Positions 1 to 10,891 are shown, numbered from the stretch's first letter. The stretch is DNA of 64,000 nt from Variovorax sp. E3 (GCF_016082275.1 NZ_MOWM01000003.1:81900-145899); one strand, 5' to 3'. Numbers and translations are program-made. Notes: generated from the sequence alone by a model not told the origin.

Positions 1-1068
1 CGGCGGCGTAGTACTGCAGCTCGAACACGGCGCTTTCGGCGTCGTGGATCTTGCCCAGGTTGTGGCCGATGCGCGTGACCTCGAGCCATTCGGCCTGCGG
101 CGTCACCATGCGCCACGAGGCAAGGTTGTCCAGCGCCGTGCCCCACAGCACGGCCTTCTTGCCGCCTGCGTTCATGGCCACGTTGCCGCCCACGCACGAG
201 GCCTCGGCCGAGGTCGGGTCGACCGCGAACACGAAGCCCGCGCGCTCGGCCGCGTCGGCCACGCGCTGCGTGACCACGCCGGCTTCGGTCCAGATGGTGG
301 GCACGGGGTCGGCCAGGCCGGGCAGCGGCATGTGCTCGACCTCGGTCATCGCCTCGAGCTTCTCGGTGTTGATGACCACGCTGTTCCAGGTCAGCGGAAT
401 GGCGCCGCCGGTATAGCCGGTGCCGCCCCCGCGCGGAATGATGGTCAGGCCCAGCTCGATGCAGCCCTTCACCAGCAGCGCCATCTCGGCCTCGGTGTCG
501 GGGCACAGCACCACGAAGGGGTACTCCACGCGCCAGTCGGTGGCGTCGGTCACGTGCGACACGCGCGACAGGCCGTCGAACTTGATGTTGTCCTTGGCCG
601 TGAGCCGGCGCAGCACGCGCGTGGCCTTGCGGCGCAGGGCGGCCACGTCGCGGAACTTGGTATCGAGGCCGCCACCGCGTCGCCCACCAGTCCGGTGAGC
701 TCGCCCACGAGCTGGTCGCGCGGCAGGTCGCTGTCGGGGGTGCGGCGCTTCTGGACCTCGCTCAGGCGGTGCTTCAGCGCATCGACCAGCTGGCCGCGGC
801 GGCGCGGGTTGTCGAGCAGGTCGTCGACCAGGTAGGGGTTGCGCTGCACCACCCAGATGTCGCCCAACACCTCGTAGAGCATGCGGGCCGATCGGCCGGT
901 GCGGCGCTCGGCGCGCAGGGTCTGCAGCAGGTCCCAGCCGCGTTCGCCCAGCAGGCGAATCACGATCTCGCGGTCGGAGAAGCTGGTGTAGTTGTACGGG
1001 ATCTCGCGCAGTCGCACGGGCTCTGCGGCCTGTGACAACAGCGTGTTCAACGCGGTCGGAGCATTCAT
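1..1068 (-). CDS. FAD-linked oxidoreductase with DUF3683-type N-terminus (partial, frameshifted)
   Basis: This is the N-terminal part of a large FAD-binding oxidoreductase; the gene runs off the left edge. Residues ~1-130 resemble the DUF3683 region that precedes the flavin domain in these proteins. After it, the PCMH-type FAD fold shows the glycine-rich [11 protein letters not shown] motif and [11 protein letters not shown]. The frame breaks near 669-671: restoring one C in a CC run (GGG on the coding strand) rejoins the two halves as ...AGLDTKF..., so a sequence error is the likely cause. The start at 1068 (MNAPTALN) is preferred over an upstream ATG at 1104; neither has a clear ribosome binding site. 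Family members of this type usually exceed 1200 residues and also carry iron-sulfur domains, which would lie outside the window. The substrate is unknown. Confidence 0.8.
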
Positions 1069-1183
1069 CGGGGGTGGCGCCACGGCCAGGCACTGCGCGC
1101 CCATTCAGCCGGGCTGAGGATTTTAGGTCAGCGCTTGGGGTCTTGCCTCGTGGCGCCTGCTACGGCCTTGTGCTAAGCGCGGC

Positions 1184-1215
1184 GGTGGTGGGGGCGCCCC
1201 GGGCCCCGCACCACC
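1184..1215 (-). terminator. Hairpin just after serA, candidate terminator
   Basis: An 11-bp stem (GGTGGTGGGGG pairing with CCCCGCACCACC, one bulged base) and a 9-nt loop lie 12 nt past the serA stop codon. No T-tract follows on the minus strand, so intrinsic termination is uncertain; it may instead protect the mRNA 3' end. Confidence 0.4.
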
Positions 1216-1227
1216 GGAAAACCCGGT

Positions 1228-2457
1228 TCAGAACAGCACGCGGCTGCGGATGGTGCCGTTCACCTTGGCCAGCTTTTCCAGCGCCAGGTCGGACGAGGCG
1301 GCGTCGATGTCCATCACCACGTAGCCGACCTTCTCGTTGGTCTGCAGGTACTGCGAGGCGATGTTGATGTTGTTGTCCGAGAAGATCTTGTTGATCTCAG
1401 ACAGCACGCCCGGCACGTTCTTGTGGATGTGCAGCAGCCGGTGCTTGCCGTGGTGCGCGGGCAGCGCCACCTCGGGGAAGTTGACCGACGAGATGGAGGT
1501 GCCGTTGTCGCTGTACTTGACCAGCTTCTCGGCCACCTCGCCGCCGATGTTGGCCTGAGCCTCCATGGTGGAGCCGCCGATGTGCGGGGTCAGGATCACG
1601 TTGTCCAGGCCGCGCAGCGCCGAAACGAACTCGTCCTTGTTGCTGCCCGGCTCGACCGGAAACACGTCGATGGCGGCGCCCCAGAGCTTCTTGGCCTTGA
1701 TGGCATTGGCCAGCGCCTCGATCTCGACCACGGTGCCGCGCGCGGCGTTGATCAGGATGCCGCCCGGCTTCATGGCCGCGATTTCCGCCTCGCCGATCAT
1801 CCACTTGGTGGACGGCAGTTCGGGCACGTGCAGGGTCACGATGTCGCTCTGGGCCAGCAGGTCGTGCAGCTTGGGCACCTGGCGGGCGTTGCCCAGCGGC
1901 AGCTTGCTGACCACGTCGTAGAAGGCCACGTGCATGCCCAGCGCCTCGGCCAATACCGACAGTTGCGTGCCGATGGAGCCATAACCCACGATACCCAGCG
2001 TTTTTCCGCGAATTTCGTGCGAGTTGACGGCCGACTTGAGCCAGCCGCCGCGGTGTGCCAGCGCGTTCTTCTCGGGAATGCCGCGCAGCAGCAGGATGGC
2101 CTCGGCCAGCACCAGCTCGGCCACCGAGCGGGTATTCGAATAGGGGGCGTTGAACACCGCCACGCCGCGCTCACGGGCCGCGTCCAGGTCGACCTGGTTG
2201 GTGCCGATGCAGAAGCACCCCACCGCCACCAGCTTGGGCGCGGCCGACAGCACGTCGGCCGTGAGCTGGCTCTGCGAACGGATGCCCAGGAAATGCACGT
2301 CGGCCAGCTTGGCCTTGAGCTCCTCGCCCTGCAAGGCCTTGGGCAGGGTCTCGATCTGCGAGTACCCGGCACCCCGGATCACCTCGATGGCCGAAGGATG
2401 GACGCCTTCAAGAAGAAGGAACTTGATCTTGCTTTTGTCGAGAGAGGTTTTGCTCAT
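1228..2457 (-). CDS. serA: D-3-phosphoglycerate dehydrogenase
   Basis: First committed step of serine biosynthesis: NAD-dependent oxidation of 3-phosphoglycerate to 3-phosphohydroxypyruvate in the cytosol. The 409-aa length matches the short E. coli-type SerA (410 aa). The nucleotide-binding loop GYGSIGTQ lies near residue 158, and the catalytic triad is visible as Arg240 (NAARG), Glu269 (FPVEP) and His292 (PHIGGS). The last ~70 residues form an ACT domain (GVLSEINKIF, NINIASQYL), the site of serine feedback inhibition in this family. It is transcribed towards the FAD-linked oxidase gene, from which a strong hairpin separates it. The start codon is ATG at 2457. Confidence 0.97.
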   Translation of the reverse strand: MSKTSLDKSKIKFLLLEGVHPSAIEVIRGAGYSQIETLPKALQGEELKAKLADVHFLGIRSQSQLTADVLSAAPKLVAVGCFCIGTNQVDLDAARERGVAVFNAPYSNTRSVAELVLAEAILLLRGIPEKNALAHRGGWLKSAVNSHEIRGKTLGIVGYGSIGTQLSVLAEALGMHVAFYDVVSKLPLGNARQVPKLHDLLAQSDIVTLHVPELPSTKWMIGEAEIAAMKPGGILINAARGTVVEIEALANAIKAKKLWGAAIDVFPVEPGSNKDEFVSALRGLDNVILTPHIGGSTMEAQANIGGEVAEKLVKYSDNGTSISSVNFPEVALPAHHGKHRLLHIHKNVPGVLSEINKIFSDNNINIASQYLQTNEKVGYVVMDIDAASSDLALEKLAKVNGTIRSRVLF

Positions 2458-2635
2458 GCCCGAAGGCTAGCATGGTGCAGCGCAGCAAGCGGCGCACCAA
2501 ACGGGAGCGCGGACGGTCAAAAGGGTTTCCCCGGTTTGAGCTAAATCGCGTTCATGCGAAAACAACCGCCGCGAAACGTTCACATTCGTAACCTAATATC
2601 GCGGGTCTCAAATCCCCCTCTCAGGAGTCTTTTTC

Positions 2636-3949
2636 ATGCGCTTCAAGACGCTCGCCATCGCCTCCGCGCTGGCCGCTACCCTGGCCGTGCCAGTTCTCGC
2701 CCAGGCCCAGACGGAAATCCAGTGGTGGCACTCGATGGACGGTGCCCTGAACGACTGGGTCAACGACCTCGCCAAGCAATTCAACGAGAGCCAGAAAGAG
2801 TACAAGGTCGTGCCCACCTACAAGGGTGAATACGACCAGTCGATGGCCGCCGGCATTGCCGCCTACCGCTCGGGCAACGCGCCCGACATCCTGCAGGTGT
2901 TCGAAGTGGGCACCGCCACCATGATGTACTCCAAGGGCGCCATCAAGCCCGTGGCCGACGTCATGAAGGAAGGCGGCCAGAAGTTCGACCCCAAGGCCTA
3001 CATCCCCGCCGTGGCCGGCTACTACACGGCCCCCAACGGCCAGATGCTGTCGTTCCCGTTCAACAGCTCGACGACGGTTTTCTACTACAACAAGGACGCC
3101 TTCAAGACCGCCGGCCTGGACCCCGAAAAGGCGCCCGCCACCTGGCCTGAAGTCGTCTCGGCCGCCGCCAAGCTCAAGGCCAGCGGCAACCAGTGCCCGT
3201 TCACCACCTCGTGGATGAGCTGGGCCCAGCTGGAGAGCTTCTCTGCCTGGCACAACACCTCGTACGCGACCAAGAACAACGGCTTCGGCGGCCTGGACGC
3301 CCGCCTGGAATTCAACTCGCCGCTGCACGTTCGCCACTTCGAGAACCTGTCGAACATGGCCAAGCAAGGCCTGTTCGTCTACAAGGGCCGCGCCAGCAAG
3401 CCGATCACGTCGTTCACCTCGGGTGAATGCGCGATGTTCATCGGCTCGTCGGGCAGCTACGCCAGCGTGAAGCGCGACGCCAAGTTCAAGTTCGCCGAGT
3501 CGGCGCTGCCCTACTACCCGGACGTGCAGGGCGCACCGCAGAACACCATCGTCGGCGGCGCCAGCCTGTGGGTGATGTCGGGCAAGTCGGCCGACCACTA
3601 CAAGGGCGTGGCCCAGTTCTTCACCTTCCTGTCGAGCCCCAAGGTGCAGTCGGAAAGCCACATGCGCACCGGCTACCTGCCGATCACCATGGCCTCGTAT
3701 GAGCTGACCGAAAAGGCCGGCTTCTACAAGGAAAACCCGGGCACCGACGTGGCCGTGAACCAGATGATCAAGAAGACCACCGACAAGTCGCGCGGCGTGC
3801 GCCTGGGCAACCTGCCCCAGATCCGCGCCATCGAGGACGAGGAAACCGAACTGATCTGGACCGGCAAGAAGACCCCGAAGGAAGCCCTGGACAGCGCCGT
3901 GAAGCGCGGCAACGAACTTTTGGTGAAATTCCAGGCCGCAAACAAGTAA
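2636..3949 (+). CDS. ugpB: sn-glycerol-3-phosphate ABC transporter, periplasmic binding protein
   Basis: Binding protein of the UgpBAEC importer, which takes up sn-glycerol-3-phosphate and glycerophosphodiesters as phosphate or carbon source. The 437-aa product begins with a ~24-residue Sec signal peptide ending ALAQA-like, followed by a family-1 solute-binding fold (QWWHSMDGALNDWVN, SFPFNSSTTVFYYN). A good Shine-Dalgarno AGGAG (2623-2627) sits 8 nt before the ATG. It is the first gene of ugpB-A-E-C-Q. A TAATAT element at 2594-2599 could be a -10 box. E. coli ugp is controlled by PhoB, but I could not find a convincing pho box upstream. It is followed by an intercistronic hairpin that could keep UgpB more abundant than the membrane components. 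Confidence 0.96.
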   Translation: MRFKTLAIASALAATLAVPVLAQAQTEIQWWHSMDGALNDWVNDLAKQFNESQKEYKVVPTYKGEYDQSMAAGIAAYRSGNAPDILQVFEVGTATMMYSKGAIKPVADVMKEGGQKFDPKAYIPAVAGYYTAPNGQMLSFPFNSSTTVFYYNKDAFKTAGLDPEKAPATWPEVVSAAAKLKASGNQCPFTTSWMSWAQLESFSAWHNTSYATKNNGFGGLDARLEFNSPLHVRHFENLSNMAKQGLFVYKGRASKPITSFTSGECAMFIGSSGSYASVKRDAKFKFAESALPYYPDVQGAPQNTIVGGASLWVMSGKSADHYKGVAQFFTFLSSPKVQSESHMRTGYLPITMASYELTEKAGFYKENPGTDVAVNQMIKKTTDKSRGVRLGNLPQIRAIEDEETELIWTGKKTPKEALDSAVKRGNELLVKFQAANK

Positions 3950-3974
3950 GCTCTGCACCCGGCCAACCGGCGCG

Positions 3975-4037
3975 AACGAATGTTCGTTTCGGTTCGTTTT
4001 AAGATCGCAAGCCAGCCTGCCCCGTGCAGTGCTGGCT
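3975..4037 (+). terminator. Intercistronic hairpins between ugpB and ugpA (attenuator or stability element)
   Basis: Two dyads lie in the 123-nt ugpB-ugpA gap. The first is the perfect palindrome AACGAA-TG-TTCGTT (3975-3988). The second, 4010-4037, has a 7-bp stem (AGCCAGC/GCTGGCT) extended inside by CTG/CAG, then CTTTGCTT. The gap lies inside an operon, so partial termination or protection of the ugpB message is more plausible than full termination. The palindrome could alternatively be an operator. Confidence 0.45.
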
Positions 4038-4072
4038 CTTTGCTTATGTGTCTGTTGACCTGAACGCCCCCC

Positions 4073-4954
4073 ATGGAAAAACGCGTCCTTTTTCGCTCGA
4101 GCTGGCTGCCCTGGGCATTGCTCGCTCCCCAGCTGATCATCGTCGGCGTCTTCTTCTTCTGGCCCGCCGGTCAGGCGCTGGTGCAATCGCTGCAGCAGCA
4201 GGATGCCTTCGGCAACTCGGTCACCTGGGTGGGCTTCGACAATTTCGTGGCGCTGTGGAACGACAGCACCTACATGGCCTCGTTCCAGACCACGCTGATC
4301 TTCTCGACGCTGGTCACCGTGCTGGGCCTGGGCATCGCGCTGGTGCTGGCCGTGTTCGCCGACCGCGTGGTGCGCGGCTCGCGCTTCTACCGCAGCGTGC
4401 TGATCCTGCCGTACGCGGTGGCGCCGGTGGTGACCGGCCTGCTGTGGTCGTTCATGTTCTCGTCGTCGATCGGCATCGTCGCCTATTGGCTCAAGAAGAT
4501 GGGCTTCAGCTGGAACCACCTGCTGAACGGCGGCGACGCGATGGCGCTGGTCGTCATGGCGGCCGTGTGGAAGCAGATTTCCTACAACTTCCTGTTTTTC
4601 CTGGCGGGCCTGCAGTCGATCCCGAAGTCGCTGATCGAGGCCGCCGCCATCGACGGCGCGCGCCCGATGCGCCGCTTCTGGACCATCCAGTTCCCGCTGC
4701 TCACCCCCACCACCTTCTTCCTGCTGGTGATCAACATGGTGTACGCCTTCTTCGACACCTTCGCGATCATCGACGCCACTACGCAGGGCGGCCCCGGCAA
4801 GGACACCGCCACGCTGGTGTACCGCGTGTACTTCGACGGCTTCCGCGGCATGGACTTCGGCGGCGCCGCCGCGCAGTCCGTGGTGCTGATGGCCATCGTC
4901 ATCTGCCTCACGGTGCTGCAGTTCCGCTACGTCGAAAAGAAGGTCCAGTACTGA
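4073..4954 (+). CDS. ugpA: sn-glycerol-3-phosphate ABC transporter permease UgpA
   Basis: One of two inner-membrane subunits of the UgpBAEC importer. The 293-aa protein has six predicted transmembrane segments (first [22 protein letters not shown]) and the binding-protein-dependent permease loop [15 protein letters not shown], which contacts the UgpC ATPase. The length matches E. coli UgpA (295 aa). The start at 4073 ([11 protein letters not shown]) fits the family N-terminus, although the upstream CCCCCC offers no Shine-Dalgarno. ugpE follows after 48 nt. Confidence 0.95.
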   Translation: MEKRVLFRSSWLPWALLAPQLIIVGVFFFWPAGQALVQSLQQQDAFGNSVTWVGFDNFVALWNDSTYMASFQTTLIFSTLVTVLGLGIALVLAVFADRVVRGSRFYRSVLILPYAVAPVVTGLLWSFMFSSSIGIVAYWLKKMGFSWNHLLNGGDAMALVVMAAVWKQISYNFLFFLAGLQSIPKSLIEAAAIDGARPMRRFWTIQFPLLTPTTFFLLVINMVYAFFDTFAIIDATTQGGPGKDTATLVYRVYFDGFRGMDFGGAAAQSVVLMAIVICLTVLQFRYVEKKVQY

Positions 4955-5002
4955 TGACCTCCGCCCTCATGCAATTCAACTCCACCACCACGGAGGCCCG
5001 CC

Positions 5003-5851
5003 ATGGTTGAGCGACGCGCCTCACTCGGCATCCTCGCGCACGCGATCATGATCTTCGGCGTGCTGCTGGTGGTCTTCCCGATCTACCTGGCGTTCGTGGC
5101 CTCCACGCACACGCCACAGGAAATCATGCAGGCGCCGATGCCGATCCTGCCCGGCGGCAACTTCTGGGAAACCTACAAGGCCGCGCTCACGGGCGGCGGG
5201 CGCACCAGCACCAACGTGTCGGTGGCCCGCATGATCTGGGTCAGCACGGTCATCACCTTCATCATCACCTTCGGCAAGATCAGCATCTCGCTGCTGTCGG
5301 CGTTCGCGGTGGTGTACTTCCGCTTCCCGCTGCGCAGCCTGTGCTTCTGGCTGATCTTCATCACGCTGATGCTGCCGGTGGAAGTGCGCATCGGCCCGAC
5401 GTACCAGGTGGTGGCCAGCCTGGGCATGATCAACACCTTCGCCGGGCTCTCGGTGCCGCTGATTGCCTCGGCCACGGCCACCTTCCTGTTCCGCCAGTTC
5501 TTCCTGACGGTGCCCGACGAGCTGGTGGAAGCCGCGCGCGTCGACGGCGCGGGCGCCATGCGCTTCTTCAAGGACATCCTGCTGCCGCTGTCCAAGACCA
5601 GCATCGCGGCGCTGTTCGTGATCCAGTTCATCTACGGCTGGAACCAGTACCTCTGGCCGCTGATCGCCGCCACGAGCGAGAACATGTACCCGATCGTGGT
5701 GGGCATCAAGGCCATGACCGGCAACGGCGAATCGCCGGTGGACTGGAACGTGGTCATGGCCACCGCCGTGCTGGCCATGCTGCCCCCGGGCATCGTGGTG
5801 GTGCTGATGCAGAAGTGGTTCGTCAAGGGCCTGGTCGATACCGACAAATAA
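5003..5851 (+). CDS. ugpE: sn-glycerol-3-phosphate ABC transporter permease UgpE
   Basis: Second membrane subunit of UgpBAEC, 282 aa, close to E. coli UgpE (281 aa). It has six hydrophobic segments and the conserved coupling loop EAARVDGAGAMRFFKDILLP. A strong ribosome binding site (GGAGG at 4992-4996) precedes the ATG at 5003 and supports this start. It ends 18 nt before ugpC, so the two are clearly co-transcribed. Confidence 0.95.
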   Translation: MVERRASLGILAHAIMIFGVLLVVFPIYLAFVASTHTPQEIMQAPMPILPGGNFWETYKAALTGGGRTSTNVSVARMIWVSTVITFIITFGKISISLLSAFAVVYFRFPLRSLCFWLIFITLMLPVEVRIGPTYQVVASLGMINTFAGLSVPLIASATATFLFRQFFLTVPDELVEAARVDGAGAMRFFKDILLPLSKTSIAALFVIQFIYGWNQYLWPLIAATSENMYPIVVGIKAMTGNGESPVDWNVVMATAVLAMLPPGIVVVLMQKWFVKGLVDTDK

Positions 5852-5869
5852 ACGCAGAACGAACGAAAA

Positions 5870-6877
<1,008 letters not shown>

Positions 6878-6886
6878 TCATGCTCG

Positions 6887-6985
6887 CCCCCAGGCTGCGC
6901 GCACTTCGTGTCGCTTCGCCAACCCCCTACCGGGGGCGACACCAGCGGCCCGGCAAAGCCGGTTCCGCGGTGTCTCGCGAAAAAG
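6887..6985. repeat. Dispersed ~99-nt intergenic repeat, copy 1
   Basis: This segment between ugpC and ugpQ is closely similar to 61233-61331 between ureB and ureC. The shared core includes GCGCACTTCGTGTCGCT and CGGCCCGGCAAAGCCGG. Two hairpins are conserved: CCCCC-TACC-GGGGG and CCGGC-AAA-GCCGG. The loop of the first differs between copies (TACC versus TTCCA) while the stem is kept, which suggests selection on structure. It sits inside an operon in both cases. It resembles a REP/BIME-like intergenic element, not a gene. Confidence 0.8.
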
Positions 6986-7004
6986 CCGGGAGCACACCCG
7001 AAAG

Positions 7005-7748
7005 ATGACCATGAATTCCTGGCCCTACCCCCGCTGGGTCGCGCACCGCGGCGCCGGCAAGCTGGCGCCCGAGAACACGCTCGCGGCCTTCAAGCTCGGC
7101 GCGGCGCACGGCTACCGCATGTTCGAGTGCGACGCCAAGCTCAGCGCCGACGGCGTGCCTTTCCTCATGCACGACGCCAAGCTCGACCGCACCACCAGCG
7201 GCAAGGGCATCGGCGGCGAGCAGCCGTGGCAGGCGCTGTCGCAGCTCGACGCGGGGGGCTGGCATTCGCGTGCCTTCGCGGGCGAGCCGCTGCCCACGCT
7301 GGAGAACATCGCGCGCTTCTGCCTGGCCAACGGCCACCTGCTGAACATCGAGATCAAGCCCACGCCCGGCGTGGAGCGCGAGACCGGCGAGGTGGTGGCG
7401 CGCGAAGCCGCGCGCCTGTGGCAGGGCGCGGCCGTGCCGCCGCTGCTCACGTCGTTCCAGGTCGATTCGCTGAAGGGCGCGCAAGCCGTGCAGCCCGAAC
7501 TGCCGCGCGGCCTGCTGCTCGATGCGCTGCGCAAGGACTGGCTCGAAACCGCCGTGCAACTGGGTTGCGTGGCCGTGGTCTGCAACCATGCGCTGTGGGA
7601 CGCCGGCGTGGTCGCGCAAGTGCACGGCGCAGGCATGCGCGCGCTGAGCTATACCGTGAACGACGAATGGGCCGCGCAGCGCCTCATCGACCTGGGCACC
7701 GACGGCATCATCACCGACCGCGTCGACCTCTTCAGCCCTGCCGGCTGA
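7005..7748 (+). CDS. ugpQ: Glycerophosphodiester phosphodiesterase
   Basis: Hydrolyses glycerophosphodiesters to sn-glycerol-3-phosphate plus an alcohol, so it pairs with the upstream Ugp importer. The 247-aa GDPD fold shows the signature AHRGAGKLAPENT near residue 13, the metal-binding FECDAKLSADG and FLMHDAKLDRTT, and IEIKP further on. No signal peptide is present, so it is cytoplasmic like E. coli UgpQ (247 aa). A second in-frame ATG occurs at 7011. The upstream repeat element separates it from ugpC, but the genes are likely one transcription unit. Confidence 0.95.
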   Translation: MTMNSWPYPRWVAHRGAGKLAPENTLAAFKLGAAHGYRMFECDAKLSADGVPFLMHDAKLDRTTSGKGIGGEQPWQALSQLDAGGWHSRAFAGEPLPTLENIARFCLANGHLLNIEIKPTPGVERETGEVVAREAARLWQGAAVPPLLTSFQVDSLKGAQAVQPELPRGLLLDALRKDWLETAVQLGCVAVVCNHALWDAGVVAQVHGAGMRALSYTVNDEWAAQRLIDLGTDGIITDRVDLFSPAG

Positions 7749-7800
7749 GGCGCACGTTTCTTACAGGCCCTTACTTCATGGCCGCTTCTATGATGCGGCC

Positions 7801-10274
7801 ATGAAACGGACCTCTCGCCTGGCGAGCTACTGCCTCGCCATCCTGCTGGCCCTGTCGACGTGCGGCGTCGCGCTCGCGCAGCCCGATGCCAGCATGAACG
7901 CCGGCAACGGCGGCAACCCCAACAACAGCGCCAACACCGCCGCCGCGCCGGCCCCGGCACCCACGGTGGCCGAGCTGCGCACGCAGTTCAACAAGATCGC
8001 GGCCGCAACGGCCAGCAGCCCCGACGACGACCCGCGCAAGCAGCTCGCGCAGATCAGCGACATCGGCGCGCAGGCCGACAAGTTCGTGGCCGCGCGCACC
8101 GGCGACCTCGCCGACCTCAACGCCCGCCTCGGCGAACTCGGCAACCCGCCGGCCGCCGGCGCCACCGAAGACCCCGACATCACGCGCCAGCGCGCGCGCC
8201 TGACCAAGGAGCGCAACGCGCTCGACGCCGACATCCGCCTGGCGAAGCTGCTGTCGATCGACGTGCGCCAGCGCGGCGCCGATCTGCTGTCGCAGCGGCG
8301 CGAGATGTTCGAGGCCCAGCTCACCGAGCGCGCGGCCTCGCCGCTGACGGGCGCCTTCTGGACCGACCTGCAGGACGCCTGGCCCGACGACCTCGAGCGG
8401 CTGCAGGCCATGGGTTCGGCACTGAACGACGGCTTCGAGCAGGCGCTGGTGCCGGCGTCGCGCACGCTGGTGATCGCGGCGCTGATCGGCGCGCTGCTGC
8501 TGGCGTTCCTGGGCGTCTGGGGTGCCGAGCGCGTGCTCGCGCGGCTCGCGACGCGGCTGCTGCCGGCCGGACGGCTGCGGCGCTCGCTGCTGGTGATTGC
8601 CATCGTGGGCAGCCACGTGCTGCTGGTGGCGGTGGCCGCGCACGGCTTCGTGGAAGTGCTCAAGGCCCACGCCACCTGGGACCCGCAGGCGCGCAAGGCG
8701 CTGCAATCGGCGGCGCAGGCGCTGACTTTCATGGCCTTCGTCATCGGCCTGGGCCGCGCGCTGCTGGCCACCTCGCGCCCGTCATGGCGGCTGCCGCCCA
8801 TTCCCGACGCCACGGCCGGCAAGCTCGCCGCCCTGCCCTGGCTGGTGGCGCTGGTGGCCGCGCTGGCGTGGACGCCGGCCGAGGTCAATGCGCTGATCGA
8901 CGCCAGCTTCGCGGCCGTGGTGGCCACGCACGTGCTGACGGCGCTGGTGCTGACCGCGCTGGTCGGCACCGTGATCTACCGGCTCAAGGCGCTGCGCGCC
9001 GACGCGCCCGAGGCCGGCCTGCCCGAGCGGCCGATGTGGGTCGGCCTGCTGGTGGCGCTGATCGGTGCGCTGATGATCGCCATCTGGGTGCTGGTGGCGC
9101 TGGGCTACGTGGCACTGGGCAGCTTCCTGGCCTCGCAGCTCACGTGGACCGGCATCGTGGCCGCGGCCTTCTACGTGCTGTTCAAGTTCGCCGACGACGT
9201 GTTCATGGCCATCGTGTCGTCGCGCAGCACCTTCGGCCAGAGGCTGCAGAAGAGCTTCGGCCTGGCGCCGCAGACGCTCGACCAGGCGGCCACGGTGCTG
9301 TCGGGCATCAGCCGCGTGGCGCTGTTCGTGTACATGCTGATTGCGCTGGCCGCGCCGCTGGGCACCTCGCCGGGCGAGGTGTTCCAGCGCAGCGGCAAGC
9401 TGGGCACCGGCGTGAAGGTGGGCGAGTTCCAGCTGGTGCCGGGCGCGATTTTGAGCGCGCTGAGCGTGGCGGTGGTGGGCTTCATCCTGCTGCGGGTGTT
9501 CAAGCGCTGGCTCACGCGCAGCTACCTGCCGAACACGCAATTCGAGCCGGGCATGCAGAGCTCGATCACCACCTTGCTGGGCTACGTGGGCGGGATCCTG
9601 GTGATCGCGTTCACGCTGTCGGCGCTGGGCATCGGCATCGAGCGCATCGCGTGGGTGGCGAGCGCGCTGTCGGTGGGTATCGGCTTCGGCCTGCAGGCAT
9701 CGTGCAGAACTTCATCTCGGGGCTGATTTTGTTGGCGGAGCAGCCGGTGAAGGTGGGCGACTGGGTGGTGCTGGGCACGGCCGAGGGCGACGTGCGGCGC
9801 ATCAACGTGCGCGCCACCGAGATCCAGCTGGGCGACCGCTCGACGCTGATCGTGCCGAACTCGGAGTTCATCACCAAGACCGTGCGCAACATGACGCTGG
9901 CCAACGCCGAGGGCCGCGTGCTGATCCGCCTGCCGATGCCGCTGACCACCGACGCGCAGCGCGTGCGCGACCTGATCCTGGCGGCCTGCAAGGCGCATGA
10001 GGGCGTGCTGGAGACACCGGCGCCTTCGCTCACGCTCGAAGGCATCGAGAACGGGCTGCTGATCTTCCAGGCCATCGCCTACGTGGCGAGCCCCCGGCTC
10101 GCGGGCGGCGTGCGCAGCGACCTGCTGTTCGTGATCCTCGACGAGCTGAAGAAGGCCTCGCTGCCGCTGGCGGTGCCGACGATGGTGATGGCCGCGGCCG
10201 CCACGCCCGAGCCGCTTCCCACGCCCGGGGTGCCCTCGTCGCCCGCCTCGCCGATTCCGGGCATGCCGGGCTGA
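7801..10274 (+). CDS. Large MscS-family mechanosensitive channel with DUF3772-like N-terminus (frameshifted)
   Basis: Predicted osmotic-stress channel of the inner membrane, about 824 aa once repaired. It starts with a Sec signal peptide (cleavage after ALAQP-like) and a periplasmic, helix-rich domain of ~160 residues like DUF3772. About ten transmembrane segments follow, then the MscS core: pore-lining helix near residues 590-640, beta domain (VGDWVVLGTAEGDV, VPNSEFITKTVRNMTL) and a proline-rich C-terminal tail. The frame breaks near 9698 inside the conserved pore region; adding one C to GC restores LQAIVQNF, the expected MscS sequence, so a sequencing error is likely. It stands alone between ugpQ and the convergent Lrp-type gene. 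Confidence 0.9.
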
Positions 10275-10284
10275 CGCCCTGTCG

Positions 10285-10755
10285 TCACTCCAGCGGCAAG
10301 GCCGTGGTGAACTTGATCTCGTTCAGGCACACGCTGGAGCGCACCGCCGACACGCCCGGCATGTGCATCAGCGTGTGCATCAGGAACTGCGAGAGCGACT
10401 CCAGGTCTTGCGCCACGACCTTGAGCACGTAGTCGAAGTCGCCCGTCACCGAGTAGCACTCCAGGATCTGCTTCATGTCGGAGATCAGGTCCTGGAACTT
10501 GGGCAGCTCGTCGACATGGCCGCGCGCCATGGTCACGTGAATGAAGGCGATCACGCCCAGCCCCACGCGGCGCGCGTTCAGCCGCGCCGCATAGCCGTGG
10601 ATGAGGCCCAGCTCCTCCAGCCGCCGGTGGCGCCGCAGGCACTGCGCGGGCGAAAGGTTGGCCGCTTCGGCCAGTTCCAGGTTCGACGTGCGGCCGTGCA
10701 CCTGCAAGTGCTCCAGAATCCGCCGATCGATCCGGTCGAGTTCGATCTCATGCAA
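10285..10755 (-). CDS. Lrp/AsnC-family transcriptional regulator
   Basis: DNA-binding regulator of the feast/famine family. An N-terminal winged helix-turn-helix (DRIDRRILEHLQVHGR, LSPAQCLRRHRRLEELG) is followed by an AsnC ligand-binding domain (GDFDYVLKVVAQDLESL). A TTG start at 10755 gives MHEIELDRIDRR, about 156 aa, and has GGGAGA six to eight nt upstream; an upstream TTG at 10776 would add seven residues without such a site. It is divergent from the ABC importer at 10972. TGCA-rich half-sites between them suggest it controls that operon, and probably itself. The ligand is unknown but is usually an amino acid in this family. Confidence 0.93.
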   Translation of the reverse strand: MHEIELDRIDRRILEHLQVHGRTSNLELAEAANLSPAQCLRRHRRLEELGLIHGYAARLNARRVGLGVIAFIHVTMARGHVDELPKFQDLISDMKQILECYSVTGDFDYVLKVVAQDLESLSQFLMHTLMHMPGVSAVRSSVCLNEIKFTTALPLE

Positions 10756-10819
10756 TTTCGTCTCCCAATGCACCAATCAGATGCAATTTTATGGCGCAAA
10801 GCGGGGTAAGTCCGGGCCT

Positions 10820-10849
10820 TTGATGCACCTTAATTGTGCAAAGTACGAT
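10820..10849 (+). promoter_or_regulatory. Promoter of the ABC importer with palindromic operator
   Basis: A -35-like TTGATG (10820-10825) and a -10-like TACGAT (10844-10849) are 18 nt apart. Between them lies the palindrome TGCAC-N7-GTGCA (10824-10840). Related half-sites ATGCAC and ATGCAA occur at 10768-10773 and 10781-10786, nearer the divergent Lrp-type gene. Their position fits repression or autoregulation by that regulator; this is inference. Confidence 0.5.
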
Positions 10850-10864
10850 CTAGACTCCAAAGCT

Positions 10865-10891
10865 GCCGGAACTGCACGCTGCAATTCCGGC
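10865..10891 (+). promoter_or_regulatory. Structured leader hairpin upstream of the ABC binding-protein gene
   Basis: A near-perfect stem: GCCGGAA pairs with TTCCGGC, then after one mismatch TGCA pairs with TGCA around a CGC loop. A second GC-rich dyad (GCCCCGGC, TCC, GCCGGCGGC) follows at about 10905-10924. Both lie in the ~115-nt leader of the binding-protein gene. They may be a regulatory leader or a DNA site; no known riboswitch class is recognisable. Confidence 0.4.

Noticed and set aside
2458..2635. Pho box upstream of ugpB
   Set aside because: E. coli ugp is PhoB-controlled, but no pair of CTGTCA-like repeats at 11-nt spacing is visible.
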